NCBI GenBank assembly: GCA_002323795.1
Contig: DCPZ01000030.1
Location: 1 to 5,133, forward strand
Direction of reading: 5' to 3'
Source of the DNA: Flavobacteriales bacterium UBA1531
GTDB taxonomy: Bacteria > Bacteroidota > Bacteroidia > Flavobacteriales_D > Sanyastnellaceae
DNA: 5,133 nt
The stretch's first letter is position 1. Every line of letters begins with the position of its first letter. Below the pieces are notes generated by a model. It searched no databases. It was not told the DNA's origin and saw only the letters and a list, made by a program, of their open reading frames with translations. Shown in pieces: positions 1-5,133 of the stretch. A program made the translations under genes and the position numbers.

Positions 1-1491
1 GGGCTTTGCTATGATAGCGAGGTCAAATCGGTTCAACCGCCGTGCCATGCCTTCGATTTTTTCAGAAAGTATATTCAATTGACCATCGATACGAACATTG
101 AACACATCGTAATCTGCTTCCAAATCCATCACAAAATCAGCCGTTTCCGCTTCGCTCAATTCTCCATGCCCTTCCACAATCGCTATACGCGGTCGTTCCA
201 TCGTTATCAGCTTTCTCATTGCTCTTGACAACTCGTATTCCAGCGCGTTGATGGAACCCTGTATCATGAACTCCGTCGGCTCAGGCATTTCCGACCGGAA
301 AAACTGCACGGGTTCTGTTTTGCCTTGGTATGAAATCAAAGCAGCTGGCCAGATGGTCTTGAACGCTTGGGCACCCGACTCCGTGAAAGCAATGCGGGAA
401 TAATTCAATCCTTGCTCGACCAATTTTTCTTCATTTTGACCAATCGTCTGCCGGTCATCAATTTCATAGATGTCGACAAATTGAAAACGAAGATTTCCCT
501 CAGATAAGGCGGCCATGTCCTCCAATTGATAGCGAATGGCGCGTTCTAATCGTTTCCATTGAGCCGGATAATCGCCGGTCAAATAGCACGTAACGAACAC
601 CTCTTCCTCTAATGATTCAAGCAGTGATTGAGTCGCCTCAGTCATGGTGAATCGCTTTTCTTCTGTGAAATCAAGCTGAAACGCAGCGAATGAACACCCC
701 CAGGCCATCACACCAGCTATCGCAGTGCCCAGCAACCATTCGACAAACTGATCCCGACTGCGCAACCGTTGGAAGACATAGGCAAAGCGAGCGAGTAAGA
801 GAAACAACGACACAATCAAAAAGAAATAGACCAAATCACTCGAGCCGATCAACCCTCGACTCAGCGCTTGATAATGAGCGCTAATGCCCAACTGGCTAAA
901 CACCAAGTCCCATGTTCCGAAGGAATCGAAGCTAGCTAGCGCTTGGAATCCAATGAAACCAAACACGAGAACCACCGTTGTGATTAAGTAAGCTATCAGC
1001 GGATTCTTCGACAATGCCGAGACTGTGATTCCTATGGATGTAAACGCTCCACATAACAGTACCAATCCGAGGTAACTGCCTTTGATGGCTCCTGCGTCGA
1101 AATTCCAATGCGGCTGCCCCAACAAACCAATGATAGGAATGAACAACAGCGTGGGCAACAAAGCAAAGAGCAGCACTGAAAATGCACCAAGGAACTTGGC
1201 ACCGACAATTTCCATGGGCCGAATCGGCTTCGTCGCCAACAGCTCCATTGTACCGGTGCGGTATTCCTCTGAGAAAGAACGCATCGTAATCGCCGGAACG
1301 ATGATCATCAAAACCCAAGGCGCAATGACGAAAAACGACTCCAACGATGCTTGGCCAGCATCAAAAACATTGGACTCTCCCGGGAATACCCAAAGAAATA
1401 GGCCGTTGAGCAGGAGAAACATGGATACGACCACATAACCCAAAAGGGTGCTAAAAAAGGCTTGAAATTCCTTGCGAACCAGTGCGAACAT
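1..1491 (-). CDS. gldF-gldG: GldF-GldG fusion: ABC-2 permease joined to GldG domain (3' end outside window)
   Basis: This is one uninterrupted frame of 497 codons from an ATG at 1491 to the window edge; an in-frame TGA at 1519-1521 limits extension upstream. Residues 1-245 are a GldF-like ABC-2 permease: the start MFALVRKEFQAFF, a first membrane segment near 16-36, RSFSEE at 71-76, GTMELLATKP at 80-89, and further hydrophobic segments near 98-125, 138-160, 163-185 and 219-240. Without a stop, a seventh hydrophobic segment (about 250-271) leads into LDFTEEKRFTMTEAT at 273-287, matching the usual GldG N-terminus (membrane anchor, then an 'F-D-L-T-E-x-K-R' signature), and the GldG extracytoplasmic domain runs on to the edge. 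In Flavobacterium, GldF (about 240 residues) and GldG (about 560) are separate proteins that work with the GldA ATPase in an ABC transporter required for gliding in F. johnsoniae; the cargo is unknown. By inference this fusion does the same job. The presence of the genes does not prove that the organism glides. The remainder of GldG, including its usual C-terminal membrane segment, lies outside the window. Confidence 0.9.
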   Translation of the reverse strand, partial: MFALVRKEFQAFFSTLLGYVVVSMFLLLNGLFLWVFPGESNVFDAGQASLESFFVIAPWVLMIIVPAITMRSFSEEYRTGTMELLATKPIRPMEIVGAKFLGAFSVLLFALLPTLLFIPIIGLLGQPHWNFDAGAIKGSYLGLVLLCGAFTSIGITVSALSKNPLIAYLITTVVLVFGFIGFQALASFDSFGTWDLVFSQLGISAHYQALSRGLIGSSDLVYFFLIVSLFLLLARFAYVFQRLRSRDQFVEWLLGTAIAGVMAWGCSFAAFQLDFTEEKRFTMTEATQSLLESLEEEVFVTCYLTGDYPAQWKRLERAIRYQLEDMAALSEGNLRFQFVDIYEIDDRQTIGQNEEKLVEQGLNYSRIAFTESGAQAFKTIWPAALISYQGKTEPVQFFRSEMPEPTEFMIQGSINALEYELSRAMRKLITMERPRIAIVEGHGELSEAETADFVMDLEADYDVFNVRIDGQLNILSEKIEGMARRLNRFDLAIIAKP

Positions 1492-1511
1492 CGTAATGGC
1501 GAAGTTAAGGC

Positions 1512-1832
1512 TTAGCCTTCATTCAGCACTTGGAAAGGTTCACTCTCCGGCCATGCTGACGACCAGGCCACAGGTGGAGCACTGAAAAGGGCCTTCGTTT
1601 TTGGCCAAATCTCCCCGAAGAGCTCCGACTTTCGATAAGCCTCTAAATCGATTTCGTCCTCCCACCAGCTCAATGTCGTTCGAACCGCGCCAACCCCCTG
1701 CCCATGGAGCAGAAGGACTTGGTGACAGCCTGGCATGGACTCAATCCGCGCATGAATCCTATCGAATAAGCTGTCAAACGCCTTCACGTTTGACGGATGA
1801 AACTCCATTTTGACAACGCGCAAAAGCATCAT
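1512..1832 (-). CDS. Small ABM-fold (antibiotic biosynthesis monooxygenase-like) protein
   Basis: The product has 106 residues. It resembles single-domain ABM-family proteins (dimeric ferredoxin-like alpha-beta barrel): a first strand MMLLRVVKMEF, a helix over about 13-33 (SNVKAFDSLFDRIHARIES), MPGCHQVLLLHG as the second strand, TTLSWWEDEIDLEAYRKS carrying the 'W-x-x-x-x-x-x-x-Y' type strand-helix, and a tryptophan-rich C-terminus (PVAWSSAWPE). There is no signal peptide or membrane segment, so it is probably cytoplasmic. The ATG at 1832 overlaps the TAA of the SAM hydrolase gene (TAATG), which suggests translational coupling; a second ATG follows immediately. The fusion gene gldF-gldG starts 20 bases after its stop. 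Family members range from quinol monooxygenases to heme-degrading enzymes and proteins with no known activity. No residue seen here fixes a substrate, so the specific function is unknown. Confidence 0.8.
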   Translation of the reverse strand: MMLLRVVKMEFHPSNVKAFDSLFDRIHARIESMPGCHQVLLLHGQGVGAVRTTLSWWEDEIDLEAYRKSELFGEIWPKTKALFSAPPVAWSSAWPESEPFQVLNEG

Positions 1833-2647
1833 TACAAGGTTCCAGATTCAAATTGAATGCGAACGACCTGGTCGCGTTTCAATCCGAGAAGGGCATCCGC
1901 TCCTCCCCTGTCTCCAGGTGCGCTGTGGTTGTTCATAGCGATTTCTAACAAGCCCGCATAATTGAAAACAGCTACCTCCTTGCCGACTTGCACATCCTCA
2001 TAGTGTTCAGATACTTTACGGATTGACATTCGGCTGGTACGTAATTGGATTTCAAACGGGCGACCTTTTCCAAATTCCTTGAAGGCGCCATGGGAAATAT
2101 TGGTGATGACATTGCCGTAATCATCGATATAGACAACATGTCCAACCAATGTATCGTCGTCATAACTCAATCGGCGAGGTTGTGCCTCCTTCAAACTTCC
2201 CATCGTGCGACCGATGAGGTCCTCTTTCCCTCCCCGAGCAATATGAGCTGCTGCCGGCACGAATACTTCGCGTTCAGGAAACGTCGGCGCTGCCACATCC
2301 ATATTCAATCCTGAAAAATCAAAGACACCTTCTGGTTCTTTATCGGAGAGCAAGCGAAACACGCCCGTATCGGCACCAATGAAATAATGCCCATCCAAAC
2401 GAACCAATCTATGCGGACTCGTTGGTGTTTCGGCGCTGCGCACACAAATCAAATGAATGCATCCCTTCGGGAATTCCTTGTACACCGATCGCAACACAAA
2501 AGCGGCTTCAACGGCATCGAATTTCCGGATGCGATGGGAAATGTCCACAATACGCAAATCTTCGACGCGCTTGTGCAGCGCTCCTTTTATAACAGCTGTG
2601 TAATGGCTGTCTAAACCAAAGTCAGATGTTAGTGTAACGATTGGCAT
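1832..2647 (-). CDS. SAM hydrolase / SAM hydroxide adenosyltransferase (DUF62 family)
   Basis: The product is 271 residues, a normal length for this family, whose characterised members split S-adenosylmethionine with water into adenosine and methionine and are related to the SAM-dependent chlorinase and fluorinase. Visible family marks are the N-terminal TLTSDFGLDSHY (5-16), IVDISHRI (33-40), GHYFIGADTGVF (86-97), FVPAAAHIARGG (129-140), the C-terminal-domain motif VYIDDYGNVITNI (172-184), and YEDVQVGK...NYAGLLEIAMNN (216-240). The ATG at 2647 was chosen because MPIVTLTSDFG is the usual family start; a TTG at 2689 would add 14 residues that do not resemble the family and would run into phoH. 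The region where the family normally has 'V-D-P-G-V-G-x-x-R' reads CVRSAETPTSPHR (68-80), and the residue before the FVPAA motif is not the usual histidine, so activity is less certain than family membership. The protein is probably cytoplasmic. It is the first gene of the leftward set. Confidence 0.9.
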   Translation of the reverse strand: MPIVTLTSDFGLDSHYTAVIKGALHKRVEDLRIVDISHRIRKFDAVEAAFVLRSVYKEFPKGCIHLICVRSAETPTSPHRLVRLDGHYFIGADTGVFRLLSDKEPEGVFDFSGLNMDVAAPTFPEREVFVPAAAHIARGGKEDLIGRTMGSLKEAQPRRLSYDDDTLVGHVVYIDDYGNVITNISHGAFKEFGKGRPFEIQLRTSRMSIRKVSEHYEDVQVGKEVAVFNYAGLLEIAMNNHSAPGDRGGADALLGLKRDQVVRIQFESGTL

Positions 2648-2683
2648 TTTACAAAGGTGGGGAACGTATTTTTGTATTTGAAC
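2648..2683. promoter_or_regulatory. Short divergent intergenic region with possible phoH promoter
   Basis: Only 36 bases separate the chosen starts of the SAM hydrolase and phoH genes. On the plus strand, TATTTTTG at 2667-2674 fits the Bacteroidota -7 consensus TAnnTTTG, with a possible partner TTGG at 2641-2644, 22 bases before it. A transcript started there would begin within a few bases of the phoH ATG at 2684, leaving almost no leader. On the minus strand, CACCTTTG (2661-2654) fits the same box with one mismatch, also close to its start codon. AGGTGG at 2655-2660 looks like a Shine-Dalgarno sequence but lies too far from 2684. The promoter reading is an inference from short matches. Confidence 0.3.
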
Positions 2684-3646
2684 ATGCAAAAGAAAGAGAT
2701 ATCCATCGAAGGTGTTGATCCCCTATTGCTCTTGGGCCCCGAAAATGCGAACTGGCGCATTCTAAAATCAGCGTTTCGCAAACTGCATTTAATTACACGC
2801 GGCAACACCGTGTTCGCCCAAGGTGCGACAGAAGATGTGGGGCGGTTTGATGAGGTGCTGCGTATGATTCTTTGGCACATCGACCGGTACAATGCACTCG
2901 GTGAAGATGACATCCACCGCCTCATAGGCGCGGATGAATCCAAAGTGCTGACCCAATCCAAAAAAGACGATACGTTGGTCTATGGACCGAACGGAAATCG
3001 AATCACGGCCCGCACTCCTAACCAGCAACGCCTTGTCGATGCAATCCGAAAGGACGATATGGTCTTCGCCATAGGCCCCGCAGGCACGGGCAAGACGTAT
3101 ACCGCCGTTGCAATGGCCGTTGCTGCTCTGAAGGACAAACGCGTAAAAAAGATCATCTTGACCCGTCCTGCTGTTGAAGCCGGCGAAAACCTTGGTTTTT
3201 TACCAGGTGACTTGAAAGAGAAACTGGACCCGTATTTGCAGCCCCTGTACGATGCGTTGACGGACATGCTGCCCTACGACAAGGTGGCTGATTACCTCGA
3301 GAAAGGAATCATTGAAATCGCCCCGCTCGCTTTCATGCGGGGTCGCACGCTTGACAAGGCCTTTGTTATTTTGGATGAAGCCCAGAATACGACCGTTGCA
3401 CAAATTAAGATGTTCCTAACCCGCATGGGCAAAGAAGCCAAATTTGTCGTAACGGGAGACGCTTCTCAAATCGACCTCCCCCACAAACAAACCTCTGGCC
3501 TGAAGTACGCCAAGCGTTTGCTGCCTGGTATTGATGGCATCTCTTTCGTTGAGCTTGACGGCTCCGATGTCATTCGGCACCGGTTGGTCAGGGCTGTCAT
3601 CCAGGCATTTGAAAAATCTGAAGAAACTCCGGACACCAACGAATGA
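2684..3646 (+). CDS. phoH: PhoH family ATPase (YbeZ-like)
   Basis: The product is 320 residues, typical for bacterial PhoH/YbeZ proteins. It has an N-terminal domain of about 105 residues (ISIEGVDPLLLLGPENANW, then RGNTVFAQG) followed by a P-loop ATPase related to superfamily 1 helicase cores: Walker A GPAGTGKT at 131-138, the family signature TRPAVEAGENLGFLPGD from 160, Walker B VILDEAQN with D231 and E232, and TGDASQIDLP from 257 with a sensor-like glutamine. All catalytic motifs are intact. In other bacteria this family binds and hydrolyses ATP and is tied to RNA metabolism, often alongside the YbeY endoribonuclease; ybeY is not in this window. The ATG at 2684 gives the usual family N-terminus (MQKKEISIEG); a GTG at 2657 would add nine non-family residues and push further toward the divergent gene. 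It heads the rightward set and overlaps purC by four bases (ATGA). Confidence 0.95.
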   Translation: MQKKEISIEGVDPLLLLGPENANWRILKSAFRKLHLITRGNTVFAQGATEDVGRFDEVLRMILWHIDRYNALGEDDIHRLIGADESKVLTQSKKDDTLVYGPNGNRITARTPNQQRLVDAIRKDDMVFAIGPAGTGKTYTAVAMAVAALKDKRVKKIILTRPAVEAGENLGFLPGDLKEKLDPYLQPLYDALTDMLPYDKVADYLEKGIIEIAPLAFMRGRTLDKAFVILDEAQNTTVAQIKMFLTRMGKEAKFVVTGDASQIDLPHKQTSGLKYAKRLLPGIDGISFVELDGSDVIRHRLVRAVIQAFEKSEETPDTNE

Positions 3647-4599
3647 GCCAATCCCTTCACGCTTCGCGCTTCAATTTCCCGACCCAGACCCATGCCTACC
3701 ATGGCAAAGTTCGCGACATGTACTCCATAGCGAATAATATGATGGTCGCTGTAGTCTCCGATCGCATCAGCGCATTTGACGCGATTTTGCCCGAACCCAT
3801 TCCATTCAAGGGGCAGGTGCTCAACGGCATTGCTAGCTACTTTCTCGATGCAGTGTCCGACATTGTTCCTACCTGGAAAGTGGATACGCCGCACCCCCAG
3901 GTGACCATCGGACACGCCTGTGAGCCAATCCGATTGGAAATGGTCATCCGCGGCTACCTTACGGGTCACGCTTGGCGCACTTACAGTTCTGGAAAGCGCG
4001 TCCTCTGTGGCGTAGCCATGCCGGATGGAATGCAGGAACACGACCGCTTCCCACAACCGATAATTACGCCAGCAACGAAAGCGGAAGAAGGCCACGATGA
4101 AGACATCAGTAAGGAAGACATCCTGAAACGTAAAATTGTATCTCCTGCTCTGTACAAAGAACTTGAACGCGTGACCCGATCGCTTTTCAAACGCGGTTCA
4201 GAAATGGCTCAAAAGCAAGGATTGATTCTCGTGGACACCAAATACGAATTTGGACTGCGTAATGGTGAATTGTTCTTAATCGATGAGATTCATACACCAG
4301 ACAGTTCACGGTATTTTATTGCCGAAGGCTATCAACAGCGCCAAGATCGAGGGGAGCAACAGAAACAACTGAGCAAAGAGTTTGTCCGAGAGTGGCTCAT
4401 GGCCAACGGCTTCATGGGGCTCGAAGGTCAATCCATTCCTGAGATGCCCGAAGCATTCATCAATGAAATAACCGAACGTTACATTGGGCTCTTCGAACAA
4501 GTTACAGGGCGCTCCTTCGAACGCATAGCTTCAAAAAGTTTGGAAATCGACATCGAGACAGCAGTAGTTAGCTGGATCTCAGCCAACAGCAATGGGTAA
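3643..4599 (+). CDS. purC: Phosphoribosylaminoimidazole-succinocarboxamide synthase (SAICAR synthase)
   Basis: The enzyme joins L-aspartate to CAIR using ATP to form SAICAR, a late step in de novo IMP synthesis in the cytoplasm. The product has 318 residues, matching the longer yeast-like class (about 300) rather than the E. coli enzyme of about 237. Motifs in order are GKVRDMY (21-27), the nucleotide-binding loop; DRISAFDAILPEPIPFKG (40-57), holding the SAICAR synthetase signature region; PHPQVTIGHACEPIRLEMVIRG leading into RGYLTGHAW (103-111); ITPATKAEEGHDEDIS, contacting substrate in this family; VDTKYEFG (197-204); and IDEIHTPDSSRYF (213-225), the second signature with catalytic/metal-binding acidic residues. 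All appear intact. Its ATG lies inside the phoH stop region (ATGA), suggesting translational coupling, and its last eight bases overlap the next gene. Confidence 0.97.
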   Translation: MSQSLHASRFNFPTQTHAYHGKVRDMYSIANNMMVAVVSDRISAFDAILPEPIPFKGQVLNGIASYFLDAVSDIVPTWKVDTPHPQVTIGHACEPIRLEMVIRGYLTGHAWRTYSSGKRVLCGVAMPDGMQEHDRFPQPIITPATKAEEGHDEDISKEDILKRKIVSPALYKELERVTRSLFKRGSEMAQKQGLILVDTKYEFGLRNGELFLIDEIHTPDSSRYFIAEGYQQRQDRGEQQKQLSKEFVREWLMANGFMGLEGQSIPEMPEAFINEITERYIGLFEQVTGRSFERIASKSLEIDIETAVVSWISANSNG

Positions 4600-5133
4600 G
4601 AAACGTCCACCTTGGCATGAAGATGCTCTAGCCGCAGTGCAAACCTTGCGCAAAGGCGGTGTCATTTCGCATTCTACAGATACCGTTTGGGGGCTCGCTT
4701 CAGACGCTACGTCTGATGCGGGGGTAAGGCGCATTTTTAACATCAAAGAACGACCCTTATCAGAAACCTTGCTAATGCTCGTCGACTCGGAACAAGAACT
4801 GGAGCGACTTCTTCCCAACTTGCCTGAAGCCGCATGGGAATTATTGGAAGTAAGCAATCGTCCCGTCACACTGGTAGGGACGATGGGAAGTAAAGTCCAG
4901 CACAATTTTGCACCGGGCATGGTTCGGGATGACGGGTCCATCGCAGTGCGTTTGGTTTCCGATCCATATTTAAGCTTCATAATTCAGGGCATTGGTGCCC
5001 CACTCGCCTCAACCAGCGCCAACCTGGCGACTCACCCCACCCCTATGACCTTCGCTGAAGTGAATGAACGAATCACAGCCACGGTGGACTTCAATGCCCG
5101 CTTCCGCCGTGAGGAATTGAATTCAAATCAATC
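4592..5133 (+). CDS. tsaC: Threonylcarbamoyl-AMP synthase, Sua5/YrdC/YwlC family (3' end outside window)
   Basis: The enzyme makes threonylcarbamoyl-AMP from threonine, bicarbonate and ATP, the activated donor for the t6A modification at position 37 of tRNAs reading ANN codons. 180 codons are visible; family members of the short type are about 190-210 residues, so little is missing unless this is a long Sua5 with an extra C-terminal domain. Family marks are STDTVWGLASDAT (28-40), IKERPLSETLLMLV (51-64) with the basic K52 and R54, RPVTLV as the ATP-side strand, DGSIAVRLVSDPY (114-126) and STSAN (140-144). The usual 'S-G' after STSAN is replaced by L-A-T, and the residue before STDT is His rather than the common Tyr-Pro pair; neither is known to abolish function. 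The start at 4592 overlaps the purC stop by eight bases, so the two are probably co-transcribed and coupled. Confidence 0.93.
   Translation, partial: MGKKRPPWHEDALAAVQTLRKGGVISHSTDTVWGLASDATSDAGVRRIFNIKERPLSETLLMLVDSEQELERLLPNLPEAAWELLEVSNRPVTLVGTMGSKVQHNFAPGMVRDDGSIAVRLVSDPYLSFIIQGIGAPLASTSANLATHPTPMTFAEVNERITATVDFNARFRREELNSNQ

Noticed and set aside
681..705. Cysteine at residue 266 of the fusion (A-W-G-C) considered as a lipobox, which would imply a separately processed GldG
   Set aside because: The -3 and -2 residues (Ala, Trp) do not fit a lipobox, the segment is internal to a continuous frame, and GldG is normally held by membrane segments.
932..941. Palindrome GCTAGCTAGC considered as a site or repeat remnant
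   Set aside because: It encodes part of A-L-A-S within the GldF coding frame and has no second copy or flanking repeat in the window.
932..1318. Minus-strand open frame of 128 codons inside the GldF part, and a plus-strand frame at 1082-1438
   Set aside because: Both overlap the well-supported GldF coding frame and lack family features or membrane-protein periodicity; they are shadows.
1507..1519. Inverted repeat AAGGC-TTA-GCCTT spanning the ABM gene stop codon, considered as a terminator
   Set aside because: The stem has only five pairs with no T-run after it, so it is too weak for an intrinsic terminator. It could modestly affect gldF-gldG initiation, but a match this short is expected by chance.
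2657..2683. Upstream GTG start for phoH
   Set aside because: The nine added residues do not look like the family N-terminus, and the ATG at 2684 gives the expected start; the GTG also has no suitable ribosome binding site.
3466..4095. Long minus-strand open frame of 209 codons antisense to the end of phoH and the first half of purC
   Set aside because: It lies opposite two strongly conserved genes with intact motifs, its translation resembles no family I know, and it straddles their junction; it is a shadow frame.

Overview
This window looks like core chromosome from a member of the Bacteroidota, most likely Flavobacteriia or a relative. The clearest sign is the pairing of a GldF-type ABC-2 permease with a GldG-type domain, the gliding-associated ABC transporter parts that are typical of this phylum. 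Weak or absent Shine-Dalgarno sequences and one TAnnTTTG-like promoter box agree with that. Base composition is close to half G+C by eye, which is rather high for a flavobacterium. No tRNA, rRNA, CRISPR array, insertion sequence or phage gene was seen.

The layout is two divergent, tightly packed gene sets around a 36-base gap at 2648-2683. Leftward on the minus strand run a SAM hydrolase (DUF62 family) gene, a small ABM-fold protein gene joined to it by a TAATG stop/start overlap, and then, after 20 bases, a long reading frame that leaves the window at base 1. That frame encodes GldF and continues without a stop into GldG, so the two subunits appear to be one polypeptide. Rightward on the plus strand run phoH, purC (ATGA overlap with phoH) and a threonylcarbamoyl-AMP synthase gene (8-base overlap with purC) that leaves the window at base 5133. 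Almost every base is coding; the only gaps are 1492-1511 and 2648-2683, and no stretch over 300 bases lacks a gene.

The plus-strand genes serve basic metabolism: an RNA-linked PhoH ATPase, a purine biosynthesis step, and the activated precursor for the tRNA t6A modification. The minus-strand genes combine a SAM-cleaving enzyme, a small oxygenase-like or ligand-binding protein of unknown role, and a membrane ABC transporter subunit pair. I see no clearly new multi-gene system. The best lead is the GldF-GldG fusion, followed by the altered active-site region of the SAM hydrolase.
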